DNA from: Opitutaceae bacterium
Lineage (GTDB): Bacteria; Verrucomicrobiota; Verrucomicrobiia; Opitutales; Opitutaceae
Assembly (NCBI GenBank): GCA_019634615.1
Contig: JAHCAZ010000022.1
Span: 1-63,949 of the forward strand
Direction: 5' to 3'
Length of the DNA stretch: 63,949 nt
Shown: positions 17,741 to 26,548 of the stretch, one piece after another
Position numbering within the stretch: the first letter of the stretch is position 1
How the letters are laid out: the number at the start of each line of letters is the position of its first letter
The notes under the pieces: generated by a model
Told to the model about the DNA's origin: nothing
The model's input: only the letters and a program-made list of their open reading frames with translations
The model's database searches: none
Translations under genes and position numbers: made by a program

Positions 17741-18726
17741 AAGTCTGCGTCATCGGAATGGGCCCGATCGGCAACCGCCACGCGAAGCTCTACCGCGAGA
17801 GCAAACTCGCCCGCCTCGTCGGCGTCTGCGACCTCCGCGCCGACCGCGCCGAGGCCGCGGGCGCGGCCCACGGCGTGCCGCATTACCGCGACGCGGCGAC
17901 CATGCTGGCGGAGCTGCGCCCCGACGTCGTGAGCATCACAACGTCCGGCACCGAGAACGGCAGCGACCATTACCGGCCGACCCTGCAGGCGTTCGACGCC
18001 GGCGCCCACGTGCTCTGCGAGAAGCCAATCTGCAATGAGATCGCCCCGGCCGAGGAGATGGTGGCGCGGGCGAAGGCGAAGGGGCTGTGCTTCGCCGTGG
18101 ACATGAACCACCGCTTCACGCCGGCCGCGCGCATGGCGAAGCGCTGGCAGGACGAGGGGCGCGTCGGCCACGTGCTGTTTCTCAACATGGCCTTGTGGAT
18201 CATGAACCCGGCCGAGTCGTCGCCGTGGTTCCACATCAAGTCGCTGCACCCGCACTCGGTCGACATCCTGCGTCACTTCGGTGGCGACATCGCGGCGGTG
18301 CATTGCTTCGGCACCAAGGCGCCCGGGCGCAGCATCTGGAGCACGGCCACCTTCAACCTGCGCTTCAAAAACGGCGCCGTCGGCACCCTCACCGGCAGCT
18401 ACGACATCGAGCGCGGCCATCCCATGGAACGCTGTGAGGTCGCCGGCACCAAGGGCCGCATCGTCATCGAGGACATGTGGCGCGAGGCCACGCTCTACCC
18501 TGCCGGCGACGGCGAGAAGCGGGTTTATACGAACCCCGTCTTCGGCGGCATGCGCGACTTCGAGGACACCTTCCGCAACCGGATTGAGTCCTTCCTCGAG
18601 CAGATCACGGCCGGCGCGACGCCCGACCAGATCGACGGCAGTGGCGCCGACGGCTTGGCCGCCCAGAAGGTCTTGGACGCCGCCGTGCGGTCGGTCCAAA
18701 CGGGACAGGTCATCGAAGTCGCGTGA
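17734..18726 (+). CDS. Gfo/Idh/MocA family oxidoreductase (3)
   Basis: 330 residues. A classical Rossmann motif, VCVIGMGPIGNRHAKLY, starts at residue 3, with CEKPIC near residue 95 and the C-terminal motif IKSLHPHSVDILRHFGGDI. It overlaps the sulfotransferase-like gene by 7 bases and closes the AraC-linked cluster. Unlike oxidoreductase 2 it keeps the canonical nucleotide-binding and EKP motifs, so it is probably a functional NAD(P)-dependent sugar or cyclitol dehydrogenase. It resembles oxidoreductase 1 in ordering but is not a recent duplicate. The substrate is unknown. Confidence 0.88.
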   Translation: MLKVCVIGMGPIGNRHAKLYRESKLARLVGVCDLRADRAEAAGAAHGVPHYRDAATMLAELRPDVVSITTSGTENGSDHYRPTLQAFDAGAHVLCEKPICNEIAPAEEMVARAKAKGLCFAVDMNHRFTPAARMAKRWQDEGRVGHVLFLNMALWIMNPAESSPWFHIKSLHPHSVDILRHFGGDIAAVHCFGTKAPGRSIWSTATFNLRFKNGAVGTLTGSYDIERGHPMERCEVAGTKGRIVIEDMWREATLYPAGDGEKRVYTNPVFGGMRDFEDTFRNRIESFLEQITAGATPDQIDGSGADGLAAQKVLDAAVRSVQTGQVIEVA

Positions 18727-18804
18727 TCTGAGGCCTCTTTACGCTTTCGCAAATCTCGCGCTTGACGAAGACGCGCAAACCCCAACTGTGGACCCTCCTT
18801 TTTC

Positions 18805-18879
18805 GCCCTCATCGTCTAGCGGCTAGGACGGGTCCCTCTCAAGGATCAAACCGGGGTTCGATTCCCCGTGAGGGCGCCA
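18805..18879 (+). tRNA. tRNA-Glu (anticodon CTC)
   Basis: The cloverleaf folds by eye: acceptor GCCCTCA/TGAGGGC, D arm GTCT...GGAC with the typical tRNA-Glu sequence CGTCTAGCGGCTAGGAC, anticodon stem GGTCC/GGATC with loop CTCTCAA (anticodon CTC at 18838-18840), and T arm GGGGTTCGATTCCCC. The discriminator is G18876 and CCA is encoded (18877-18879). It reads GAG codons, which dominate in this GC-rich genome. A TTGACG at 18762 could be the -35 box, but no good -10 box follows. Confidence 0.93.
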
Positions 18880-18916
18880 ATTTAGGAGTGTACCCGGTCA
18901 GGTTGGGTATATCCTG

Positions 18917-19414
18917 ATGAGCATGAACGACGTTCGAACAGGCGCCCTGATCGAGGAGTTCCTCGGCAAGAAGCGGATCGCGATCTGGGGTCTCGAGGCG
19001 ACCAAGGGCGATCCGGGCCAATGGGTGGCGGGTCGGTTTCGCCGCAACGGCGTTCACGTCATCGGGGTCAACCCCGCCTTCACCGACGACGTGCCCGCCG
19101 AACGGGTCTCGTCGCTGACGAAGATCAACCCGCCCGTGGACGCGGTACTGGTCTATGTGGACCGGCCCCAGGCCATGGCGGCGGTCGAGGACTGCGTCGC
19201 GGCGAAGGTCCCGCTGGTCTGGCTGCACGACGCCCTCAGCCCAGGCGCCGCGACACCGGAAGCGATCGCCCGCTTGCGCGCAGCCGGCTGCGCGGTGATT
19301 CCCGGGCTTTGCCCCATGCTTTACCTACCGCACGGCGACCCGGCGCACTTCTGCCTCAAGTGGGCGCTGCGGTGGACCGGCAAAGAACGGCGCGTTTGCG
19401 CCGAGGCTCGCTGA
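18917..19414 (+). CDS. CoA-binding domain protein (YccU/CoA_binding_2 type)
   Basis: 165 residues, a single Rossmann-like CoA-binding domain. Visible family features are KRIAIWGLEATKGDPGQWVA (nucleotide loop), HVIGVNPAF, AVLVYVDRPQAMAAVEDCV, VPLVWLHDAL and CAVIPGLCPMLYL. The last two match the conserved HxG/Cys-Pro ending of YccU-like proteins. Members bind CoA or acyl-CoA, but the physiological role is not established. It starts 37 bases after tRNA-Glu, at the ATG at 18917; a second Met two codons later is an alternative. It is followed by a palindromic repeat and a terminator shared with the convergent ndk gene. Confidence 0.75.
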   Translation: MSMNDVRTGALIEEFLGKKRIAIWGLEATKGDPGQWVAGRFRRNGVHVIGVNPAFTDDVPAERVSSLTKINPPVDAVLVYVDRPQAMAAVEDCVAAKVPLVWLHDALSPGAATPEAIARLRAAGCAVIPGLCPMLYLPHGDPAHFCLKWALRWTGKERRVCAEAR

Positions 19415-19426
19415 GTCCGCGAAATC

Positions 19427-19503
19427 GGGTAGCGGCCGGCCTCCGGACGGCCGTGTTTGACATGCGCACGCCGAACCGGCCGTCCGGAGGCCGGCCGCTA
19501 CCC
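19427..19503. repeat. GTAG-flanked inverted REP pair (type F), perfect 26-bp arms
   Basis: Perfect 26-bp inverted repeat (19427-19452 and 19478-19503), beginning GGGTAGCGGCCG and ending CGGCCGCTACCC. Each arm alone is a hairpin: stem CGGCCG/CGGCCG around the loop GCCTCCGGA. The 25-base linker contains ATGCGCACGCCGAACC, which recurs in reverse orientation at 33 kb. Confidence 0.9.
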
Positions 19504-19510
19504 ATTGATC

Positions 19511-19547
19511 AAAAAAAAGACCGGCCAAATGGCCGGTCTTTTTGTTT
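19511..19547. terminator. Bidirectional intrinsic terminator between the CoA-binding gene and ndk
   Basis: The stem AAAGACCGGCC / GGCCGGTCTTT with a short AAAT loop is preceded by an A-run and followed by TTTTTGTTT. It thus works as a Rho-independent terminator on both strands and separates two convergent genes. It is the only clear classical terminator I found in the window. Confidence 0.85.
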
Positions 19548-19565
19548 GCGAGAGATTTAGTTCGC

Positions 19566-19982
19566 TCAGGTGTAGAGCTCGTCCGCCTTGAAGAAGCGGG
19601 CGATCTCGATCTTGGCGTTCTCGTCGCTGTCGGAGGCGTGGACGACGTTGACCATCATGTCGGTGCCGAAGTCGCCGCGGATCGTGCCCTTGGCGGCCTT
19701 ACGGGAATCCGTGGGGCCGAGCAGATCGCGGACGCGGGCCACGATGTTGTCGCCCTGGAGCGCCATGAGGACGACCGGGGTCGATTTCATGAAGTTCTCG
19801 ATCTCCGGATAGAACGGCTTGCTCGCGACATGCGCGTAGTGCTCACGCAGGATCGCCGGGCTCAGGCGCGTCATCTTGCAGCCGATGATGGAAAAGCCGG
19901 CCTTTTCGAAGCGGGCCAGCACATCACCGACATGCTTCTGCTGCATGCAATCGGGTTTAAAGATCACGAAGGTTTTCTGCAT
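19566..19982 (-). CDS. ndk: Nucleoside diphosphate kinase
   Basis: 138 residues starting MQKTFVIFKPDCM, the standard Ndk opening. Other landmarks are GFSIIGCKMTRL, YAHVASKPFYPEIENFM, VVLMALQGDNIVARVRDL, the ATP-binding KGTIRGDFGTDMM, and the catalytic His in NVVHASDSDENAKIEIARFF. It transfers the gamma-phosphate between nucleoside di- and triphosphates via phosphohistidine. An in-frame Met six codons upstream exists but the family begins at MQKT. It is monocistronic, flanked by a terminator and a REP pair. Confidence 0.95.
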   Translation of the reverse strand: MQKTFVIFKPDCMQQKHVGDVLARFEKAGFSIIGCKMTRLSPAILREHYAHVASKPFYPEIENFMKSTPVVLMALQGDNIVARVRDLLGPTDSRKAAKGTIRGDFGTDMMVNVVHASDSDENAKIEIARFFKADELYT

Positions 19983-20057
19983 AAAAGGCCTAACGTACAT
20001 TCCGGGCGGCCTTTGGGAAGCTTAAGTTTCCAGACACTGCAGATGAACTGGCCCAGC

Positions 20058-20112
20058 GTAGGTCAGCCCGCTTGCGGGCGCAGTTCGGGCGCGCGCGAGC
20101 GCGCTGACCTAC
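20058..20112. repeat. GTAG-flanked hybrid REP pair (type P)
   Basis: Starts GTAGGTCAGCCCG and ends CGCGCTGACCTAC. The left hairpin is GCCCG-CTTG-CGGGC; the right (read on the other strand) is GCGCG-CTCG-CGCGC. The central stem pair is exchanged while pairing is kept. It lies between ndk and the epimerase gene and is the reverse orientation of the copies at 27089 and 32253. Confidence 0.8.
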
Positions 20113-20144
20113 GGCTAATCTCAAGCCATCTCGCGAATCGCGCC

Positions 20145-21077
20145 TCAAGCCTTCCGGCCCGAGCCCAGCAAATCCCGCAAGGGTACCGCAACTTCCGCGT
20201 GGCGAAACTGGAACTCACTATCCATCAAGATCTTGGGTTCCACCCGGGTGCTGCTCAAGAGCGCCTCGTCGGCCATCTGGCCGAACAGTAACCGCAGGGC
20301 AAATGCCGGCACCGGAAGCACGGTGGGGCGCCCCAGCACCCTGCCAAGAGCCGTGGTGAAGTCTGCGTTGGTCACCGGTTGCGGCGCCACCGCGTTGATC
20401 GCACCGCGGCAGTCCACCCGGGTCAGCACGTGCCCGATCACACCCAAAAGGTCTTCGAGCGTAATCCAACTCATCCACTGCCGACCGTTCCCCAGGCGTC
20501 CGCCCACGCCGACGCGGAACGCCGGCAGCATCTTCGCCAGCGCCCCACCCTGCGGCGTAAGGACCACGCCCGTGCGCAGGGCGACCGTGCGCACCCCCGC
20601 CGGCGCCGCGGCCAGCGGCTCCTCCCAGGCACGACAGACGTCGGCCAGGAAACCCGTCCCGGCCACGCTCGCCTCGGTCAGCACCTCGTCACCACGATCG
20701 CCATAGATGCCGGTGGCCGAGGCATTGACGAAGACCGCCGGCCGGCGTTTGGCCTCACGCACGGCGGCAACCAGCGTGCGGGTCGTGTCGACCCGGCTGC
20801 GCAAGATCGCTTCGCGCCGCCTCGCCGTCCAGCGACCGGCCGCCAGATTCTCGCCGGCCAGGTTGATCACCGCGTCGGCCTCCTCGAACGCCCCCGGTGC
20901 GATCTCCCCTGCTCCCGGGTTCCATGAAATCTCATCCGGCGTCACGGCCGGGCGTCGGACCAACTTGAGGACCCGGTGACCCTGGTCCGTCAGCCGGGCC
21001 GCCAGTACGCGGCCGACCAAGCCGGACGCACCCGCCATCAGAACGGTCATCGCCGGACTCGCGTGCGTCGCATTCAT
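20145..21077 (-). CDS. TIGR01777-type NAD(P)-binding epimerase-like protein (YfcH family)
   Basis: 310 residues from the ATG at 21077, two bases after the photolyase stop. A longer in-frame reading through the photolyase gene is rejected. The N-terminal Rossmann motif is VLMAGASGLVGRVLAARL. Typical YfcH signatures are DAVINLAGENLAAGRW, the Ser/Tyr-containing NASATGIYGDRGDEVLTE, and TGVVLTPQGGALAKMLPAF. The C-terminal DUF1731-like region has NAVAPQPVTNADFTTALG and LLSSTRVEPKIL. It belongs to the extended short-chain dehydrogenase superfamily; the substrate is not established. It is the third gene of a glgA-phr-epimerase operon. It is not known to be required for photolyase, but the tight coupling suggests shared expression. 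Confidence 0.88.
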   Translation of the reverse strand: MNATHASPAMTVLMAGASGLVGRVLAARLTDQGHRVLKLVRRPAVTPDEISWNPGAGEIAPGAFEEADAVINLAGENLAAGRWTARRREAILRSRVDTTRTLVAAVREAKRRPAVFVNASATGIYGDRGDEVLTEASVAGTGFLADVCRAWEEPLAAAPAGVRTVALRTGVVLTPQGGALAKMLPAFRVGVGGRLGNGRQWMSWITLEDLLGVIGHVLTRVDCRGAINAVAPQPVTNADFTTALGRVLGRPTVLPVPAFALRLLFGQMADEALLSSTRVEPKILMDSEFQFRHAEVAVPLRDLLGSGRKA

Positions 21078-21079
21078 GG

Positions 21080-22534
21080 TCACGGATCGCGCCGCAGGCT
21101 CTTGAACGCCGCCAACGCGGCGTCGCGGGCCGCGCCGTGATCCACGATCGGGCGCGGATAGTTGTCGCCGAGCCGCACTCCGGCCGCCGCCAGCACGTCG
21201 GCCGGCGCCTCCCACGGCCGGTGAATGAATTTCGCGGGAATCCGCGCGAGTTCCGGCACCCAGCGGCGCACAAAGTCGCCCGCGGGATCGAATTTCTCGC
21301 CCTGGAGCACCGGTGCGAAAATGCGGAAGTAGGGAGCCGCATCCGCCCCGCACCCCGCGGTCCATTGCCAGCCGAGCGTATTGTTCGCGAGGTCGGCGTC
21401 CACGAGAGTGTCCCAGAACCACGCCGCGCCATGCGTCCACGACAGCCGCAGGTGCTTCACGAGAAAGGACGCGACGATCATGCGCACGCGGTTGTGCATC
21501 CAGCCCGTCTGCCAAAGCTGCCGCATGCCTGCATCGACGATCGGGTAGCCCGTGCGGCCGCGCTGCCAGGCGCGCAGGCGCGCGCCCTGCGGGTCGTCCG
21601 CCCACGGAAACCGCGTGAAATCCTCGCGCAGCGGCTGTTCCGGCGTGTGGCGGAAATGGTAAAGCAGGTGGTGCGCGAACTCGCGCCAACCCACCTCGCT
21701 CAGGAATACCTGCTCGCCGCTGCTGGCGGGAAACACGCCCGTCGCCTTGGCGCGCGCCTGCAGGGCGGCCCAGATTTGGCGCGGCCCGATCTCGCCCGTG
21801 TGCAGCCACGGCGAAAGGCGCGAGGTGCCGTCGACATCCGGTGAGTTGCGGCGCTCCGCATACGCATCCACCGCCTCGGCCACGAACTCGCGCAGCCGGC
21901 GCTGCGCGCCCGCCTCGCCCGGCTGCCACTGCGCCGCGAAGCCCTCCGCCCAGCCCAGTCGCGGCCGCAAGCCCAGTTCGTCCAACTCCAGCGACGCCGG
22001 CCACTTCGCGGGCGCCGGCAAGGACTTCGCCGTCAGCTTGACCGGCGCGGTCACCGGCAGCGAAAGGCAATGCCGCCAGAATGGCGTGAAGACCTGGAAC
22101 GGCCTGCCCTGCTTGTTCGCCACCGCGTGCGGCTCGAACAGGAGCGCGCCGTTGAAACTCTGCACCTCGGTGCCCGCCGCGGTGAAATGCGCCTTGATCG
22201 CCTTGTCGCGGGCGATCACGGCGGGCTCGTAGCGGCGGTTCCAGCAGATCGCCTTCGCCCCCGTGGCGCGCTGGAGCTGCGGCAGCACCGCTTGCGCCGG
22301 GCCCCGCGCCAGGATGAGGCGGGAGCCGCGCTCGCGCAGCGACCCGTCGAGCGCCGCCAGCGCGTGGTGCAGCCACCAGCGCGCAGCCCCGCCGACCCGC
22401 CATTGGCCCTCGCCGGCGTCGTCGAGGATATAGACCGGCACGACCGGTCCGCCACCCGCGACCGCCGCTTGCAGCGCAGGATTGTCCTGCAGCCGCAGGT
22501 CCTGGCGGAACCAAACGATCGTCGGCGCGCTCAC
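21080..22534 (-). CDS. phr: Deoxyribodipyrimidine photolyase
   Basis: 484 residues, class I CPD photolyase length. The N-terminal antenna domain opens TIVWFRQDLRLQDNPAL and carries WNRRYEPAVIARD. The C-terminal FAD-binding helical domain carries VGWREFAHHLLYHFRHTPE, GRTGYPIVDAGMRQLWQTGW, HNRVRMIVASFLVKHL and the conserved ANNTLGWQWTAGCGADAAP (the family has DxxxANNxxxWQWxAG). It repairs UV-induced cyclobutane dimers using blue light with FADH-. The gene starts 4 bases after the glgA stop. The class I subfamily fits better than cryptochrome given the intact FAD-domain motifs. Confidence 0.94.
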   Translation of the reverse strand: MSAPTIVWFRQDLRLQDNPALQAAVAGGGPVVPVYILDDAGEGQWRVGGAARWWLHHALAALDGSLRERGSRLILARGPAQAVLPQLQRATGAKAICWNRRYEPAVIARDKAIKAHFTAAGTEVQSFNGALLFEPHAVANKQGRPFQVFTPFWRHCLSLPVTAPVKLTAKSLPAPAKWPASLELDELGLRPRLGWAEGFAAQWQPGEAGAQRRLREFVAEAVDAYAERRNSPDVDGTSRLSPWLHTGEIGPRQIWAALQARAKATGVFPASSGEQVFLSEVGWREFAHHLLYHFRHTPEQPLREDFTRFPWADDPQGARLRAWQRGRTGYPIVDAGMRQLWQTGWMHNRVRMIVASFLVKHLRLSWTHGAAWFWDTLVDADLANNTLGWQWTAGCGADAAPYFRIFAPVLQGEKFDPAGDFVRRWVPELARIPAKFIHRPWEAPADVLAAAGVRLGDNYPRPIVDHGAARDAALAAFKSLRRDP

Positions 22535-22538
22535 GGAC

Positions 22539-23981
22539 TCAGAGCGAATCCTGATAGAGCTGCTCGTAGCCAGCCGCGGCCTGCGTCCAGCTGAAATCCT
22601 TCTCCATGCCGCGCTGCTGCACGGCGGCCAGGCGGGCCTTGTCGGCGTACAGCCGCAGCGAACGGCTCAGGCCGTCCGCCAGGCCTTCCGCGGTGGGCGG
22701 GAAACTGAGGCCGGTGCCATTGGCCGGGTCCTCGTCGGCATCCGTGACCGTGTCGGCCAATCCGCCGACGCGGCTGACGAGCGGCACGGTGCCATAGGCC
22801 TGCGAATACATCTGGTTCAGGCCGCAGGGCTCGAACAGCGAGGGCATGATGAAGAAATCAGCCCCGGCCTCGATCAGGTGGCTCATCGTCTCGTCGTGCC
22901 GGGCGCACAGCGCCACGCGCTGCGGGGCGCGGGCCGCCAGGGCCTGCAGCGCCTCCTCGTAACGGCGTTCGCCCGAGCCGAGGAGAATGAACCGGCAGTT
23001 CTCGCGCACGAAGAAATCCGCGTTGGCCAGCAGCAGGTCGATGCCCTTCTGCTCCGCGAGGCGGCAGACCATCCCGTACACGGGCCCGGCAAACTTCGGG
23101 TCAAAGCCCTGCGATTTCAGCAGCTGGGCGCGGCACACGGCCTTGCCCGCCATGTTCACGGCCGAGTAGCGCGCAGGCAGGAGCGCGTCCACCGCGGGAT
23201 TCCAGACCGCGGTGTCGATGCCGTTGAGCAGGCCCTTGATGTCGTCGGCGCGCGTCTGCACGACGCCGTCGAGGCCGCAGCCGAACTCGGGTGTCTGGAT
23301 CTCCTGCGCGTAGCGCGAACTGACGGTCGTCACGCGGTCGGCGAAGAGGAGGCCGCCTTTCATCAGGTTGATCTGGTTGTAGTACTCGAGGCCGTCGATG
23401 TTGTTGAGCTCATCCGGCAGATTGGTGCGCGGGAAGACGCGCGCCGGGAAGATACCCTGGAAGGCGATGTTGTGGATCGTGAAGACGGTCTTCATCGCGA
23501 GCGTCAGGCCGTGGCGGCGCTCGGCGTCGCGCAGGAGCAGCGGCACGAGCGAGGCCTGCCAGTCGTGCGCGTGGACGACGTCGGCCTGCAGGTCGGCGAG
23601 GCGCAGCGTCTCCACGACGCCCTTGGCGAAGAAGATGAACCGGTCGGCATTGTCCTCGTAGTCCCGCTCGCCGTTGCCATAGGGATTGCGCCGGTCGTAA
23701 AACTCCTCGCGGCAGATGAGATAAACCTTGAGGTTGGCCCGCGGGGAAAAGACGCGCACGTCGCCGGACATCAGTTCATTGCCGAGCTCGATGCGGATGC
23801 GGAAGACGCGCTCGGCCGCCTTGGCGTGGGGATGATCGAGGGCGCTGCGATAGCCGGGGAGAAACACCGCGATTTCGTGGCCGCGATCGGCGAGCGTACC
23901 CGCCAGCGAGGCCACCGCATCCGCCAGCCCGCCCGTCTTCATGTAGGGGTATAATTCGCTGGCGATGTGGACGATTTTCAT
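22539..23981 (-). CDS. glgA: Glycogen synthase (ADP-glucose type, GT5)
   Basis: 480 residues starting MKIVHIASELYPYMKTGGLADAV, where KTGGL is the ADP-glucose-binding motif. A Met seven codons upstream is not part of the family. Other GT5 landmarks: VVHAHDWQASLVPLLL, FTIHNIAFQG, TTVSSRYAQEI, NGIDTAVWNPAVD, and the C-terminal PSLFEPCGLNQMYSQAYG with RVGGLADTVTD. It elongates alpha-1,4-glucan chains. No glgB, glgC or glgP is nearby. It is the first gene of a minus-strand operon with phr and the epimerase and is divergent from rnr across 77 bases. Confidence 0.95.
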   Translation of the reverse strand: MKIVHIASELYPYMKTGGLADAVASLAGTLADRGHEIAVFLPGYRSALDHPHAKAAERVFRIRIELGNELMSGDVRVFSPRANLKVYLICREEFYDRRNPYGNGERDYEDNADRFIFFAKGVVETLRLADLQADVVHAHDWQASLVPLLLRDAERRHGLTLAMKTVFTIHNIAFQGIFPARVFPRTNLPDELNNIDGLEYYNQINLMKGGLLFADRVTTVSSRYAQEIQTPEFGCGLDGVVQTRADDIKGLLNGIDTAVWNPAVDALLPARYSAVNMAGKAVCRAQLLKSQGFDPKFAGPVYGMVCRLAEQKGIDLLLANADFFVRENCRFILLGSGERRYEEALQALAARAPQRVALCARHDETMSHLIEAGADFFIMPSLFEPCGLNQMYSQAYGTVPLVSRVGGLADTVTDADEDPANGTGLSFPPTAEGLADGLSRSLRLYADKARLAAVQQRGMEKDFSWTQAAAGYEQLYQDSL

Positions 23982-24058
23982 CGCACCAAGGTAGGCCAAC
24001 ATCTTTCGTCAGTCCAATCCCAAAGCTCGGCCTGCGCGCCGCGCCACCGGATTTTTAC

Positions 24059-26407
24059 ATGAACCTCCGTGACCGATTGCTCGCCGAGCTGCGAGCCCCC
24101 GACTATTCCCCGCAAAGCGAATCCGAACTCGCCCGCGCCCTCGGCCTGAACAAAAAGCAGCGCGCCATGCTCGTCCACGAGACGCGGCGCCTCATGGCCA
24201 GCGGCGTCGTCCGCCGCGTCAAGGGTGACCGCATCCAACTGCGGTCCGCCGGCGGCCCGCCCGCGAAGGAGAAGGCCGCCCCGCCACGCCCCATCTTCGC
24301 GCCCGCCCACCGCCACGTCGCGCCCGAGCAGCCCGCCACACCCCGCCTTGATCCCGACGAACACGTCGGCCGCATCCAGTTCCGCGCCGGCGGCTCCGCC
24401 TTCGTGGTCCTCGAGGATTCCGAGGGCGATCCCGGCGACCCGCGCCAGCCCGCCCTGCAGGTGTTTCCCGAGGAGACGTTGACGGCGCTCCCCGGCGACC
24501 GCGTCGCCGTGCGCATCTTCCACGGCCGCCGCGGCCGCAAGCCCGGCGAGAAGATCGGCCAGGTCACGCGCGTGCTCGAGCGCGGCCGCGGCACGATCGT
24601 CGGCAACCTCCAGCGCGCCGGCCGCCACTGGCTCGTGCAGGCCGACGATCCCCGCTTCCCCGTCGAGATCCAGGTCGAGGATCCCGCGCGCTCCGACCTC
24701 AAGCCCGTCCCCCAGCCCGGCGACAAGGTCGTCGTCACCCTCGATCCCTGGCGCAGCCGCCACGACTCGCTCACCGGGCGCCTCTCCGCGCGCCTCGGCC
24801 GCACCCACGAGCCGCGCGCCGAGCTCCTCGGCATCTACGAGAAGTACAACCTCGCCACCGAATTCCCGGCCGAGGTCGAGCGCGAGGCCGCCGCCCTGCC
24901 CGATCGCGTCAACCCCAGCGACCGCGCCAACCGGCTCGACTACCGCGAGGTCCCGACCTTCACGATCGATCCCGACGACGCCAAGGACTTCGACGACGCG
25001 CTCTCCTACGAGACGCTCGACGACGGCGAGGTGCGCATCGGCGTGCACATCGCCGACGTCTCCGCCTACGTGCGCCCCGGCTCCGCCCTCGACCGCGAGG
25101 CCCAGCGCCGCGGCAACTCGACCTACCTCGTCGGCACGGTCATCCCGATGCTGCCGGAAAAGTTATCGAACGGCCTCTGCTCCCTCGTCGAGGGCCAGGA
25201 CCGCCTCACCAAGGCCGTCTTCCTGACGTTCAACAAGCAGGGCGTCCTCCGCCACACCGCCTACGCCAACACCGTCATCCGCAGCCGCAAGCGCCTGACC
25301 TACCGCCAGGCCTTCGCGCTGCTCAACGAGCACGACCTCGACAAGATCCGCGCCTTGCCCCTGCCGCCCAAGCACCAGACCGGCTCCACCGGCCGCGCGC
25401 TCAGCAGCCTGTCCGACGGCGAGCTGGTCGACCTGCAGTCGTGGATCCGCGCCCTGTGGCGCATCGCGCTGCGCCTGCGCCGCGCGCGCATGGAGCACGG
25501 CAGCCTCGACCTCGACATGCCCGAGACGAAGATCTTCGTCGACGCCGAGGGCTACGCCGACCGCCTCGAGAAGATCGTCAACGACGAGAGCCACCAGCTC
25601 ATCGAGGAGTTCATGCTCGCCGCCAACGAGGCCGTCGCCCGCCTCACGCGCACCCACCGCCTGCCCTCGCTCTACCGCGTGCACGACGAGCCCGACCCGG
25701 AGAAGCTCGAGGAGTACCACCAGCTCCTCGGCACCTTCGGCATCCACACGGGCGACCTCACCCGCCGCGAGGAACTGGTGAAGCTGATCAAGACGCTCGA
25801 CGCCCACCCGCAGGGCTACACGTTGCGCACCCAGCTCCTGCGCAGCCTGCGCAAGGCCGGCTACCGCGCCGCGCCCGACGGCCATTTCGGCCTGGCGAAG
25901 AAGGACTACACGCACTTCACGTCACCGATCCGCCGCTACTCCGACCTCGTCGTCCACCGCGTCTTCGACACCTACCTCGTCAAGCACGCCGGCTACCCCG
26001 CCACCGCCATCCACTCCGCCGGCTACAACCTCACCCGCATCGAGGCCCTCGGCGAGCACCTCAGCCTCACCGAGATCAACAGCGCCGAGGCCGAGCGCGA
26101 GAGCGTGAAGATCAAGCTCCTCGAGTTCTTCGAGCGCGAGCTGGATCGCAAGCCGCGCACCCGTTTCGCCGCCGTCATCACCGACGTGCGCCGGCACGGG
26201 TTCTTCATCGAGCTCGTCGAGTCGATGACCTTCGGCTTCGTCTCGACCGACAACCTGCGCGACGACCACTACACGCTCAATTCCGCCGGCACCCAGCTCA
26301 TCGGCCGCAAGCACAAGCGCCGCTTCGAGCTCAACGGCCGCCTCGACGTCGTGGTCGAGAAGGTCGACCGCTTCAAGCGCCTGATCGATTTCCGCCCGGC
26401 GGATTAA
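24059..26407 (+). CDS. rnr: Ribonuclease R (RNase II/RNB family)
   Basis: 782 residues. An N-terminal winged-helix region (ELARALGLNKKQRAMLVHETRRL) and cold-shock OB-folds precede the RNB catalytic core, which begins near residue 300 with FTIDPDDAKDFDDALSYE (the Asp cluster binding Mg2+). The core continues with VHIADVSAYVRPGSALD, RRGNSTYLVGTVIPMLP, EEFMLAANEAVARL, YRVHDEPDPEKLEE and YTHFTSPIRRYSDLVVHR. A C-terminal S1-like domain (RFAAVITDVRRHGFFIEL) follows. It is a processive 3'-5' exoribonuclease for structured RNA. The Lys-rich tail of E. coli RNase R is absent. Confidence 0.96.
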   Translation: MNLRDRLLAELRAPDYSPQSESELARALGLNKKQRAMLVHETRRLMASGVVRRVKGDRIQLRSAGGPPAKEKAAPPRPIFAPAHRHVAPEQPATPRLDPDEHVGRIQFRAGGSAFVVLEDSEGDPGDPRQPALQVFPEETLTALPGDRVAVRIFHGRRGRKPGEKIGQVTRVLERGRGTIVGNLQRAGRHWLVQADDPRFPVEIQVEDPARSDLKPVPQPGDKVVVTLDPWRSRHDSLTGRLSARLGRTHEPRAELLGIYEKYNLATEFPAEVEREAAALPDRVNPSDRANRLDYREVPTFTIDPDDAKDFDDALSYETLDDGEVRIGVHIADVSAYVRPGSALDREAQRRGNSTYLVGTVIPMLPEKLSNGLCSLVEGQDRLTKAVFLTFNKQGVLRHTAYANTVIRSRKRLTYRQAFALLNEHDLDKIRALPLPPKHQTGSTGRALSSLSDGELVDLQSWIRALWRIALRLRRARMEHGSLDLDMPETKIFVDAEGYADRLEKIVNDESHQLIEEFMLAANEAVARLTRTHRLPSLYRVHDEPDPEKLEEYHQLLGTFGIHTGDLTRREELVKLIKTLDAHPQGYTLRTQLLRSLRKAGYRAAPDGHFGLAKKDYTHFTSPIRRYSDLVVHRVFDTYLVKHAGYPATAIHSAGYNLTRIEALGEHLSLTEINSAEAERESVKIKLLEFFERELDRKPRTRFAAVITDVRRHGFFIELVESMTFGFVSTDNLRDDHYTLNSAGTQLIGRKHKRRFELNGRLDVVVEKVDRFKRLIDFRPAD

Positions 26408-26409
26408 AA

Positions 26410-26489
26410 GTAGGGCAGGTCTCCGACCTGCCCAGTTAACGCCACCCCGCAAATAGGCGCCCTCGGGGCGGGTCAAAGACCCGCCCTAC
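26410..26489. repeat. GTAG-flanked inverted REP pair (type W)
   Basis: Left REP: GTAG then GGCAGGTC-TCC-GACCTGCC. Right REP on the other strand: GTAG then GGCGGGTC-TTT-GACCCGCC. An A:T pair in one stem is a G:C pair in the other, so pairing is conserved. The linker is 26434-26464. It lies three bases after the rnr stop and could protect the rnr 3' end. Confidence 0.85.
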
Positions 26490-26548
26490 GCTTCGGATTT
26501 TCCCTTTCCGGTTTTGCGTTTCCCGACCTCCCGTTCATCGTTTCCCCC

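Noticed and set aside
21078..22514. A single long epimerase protein extending back through the photolyase gene
   Set aside because: The upstream part is an alternative frame of phr; the epimerase family starts near the ATG at 21077.
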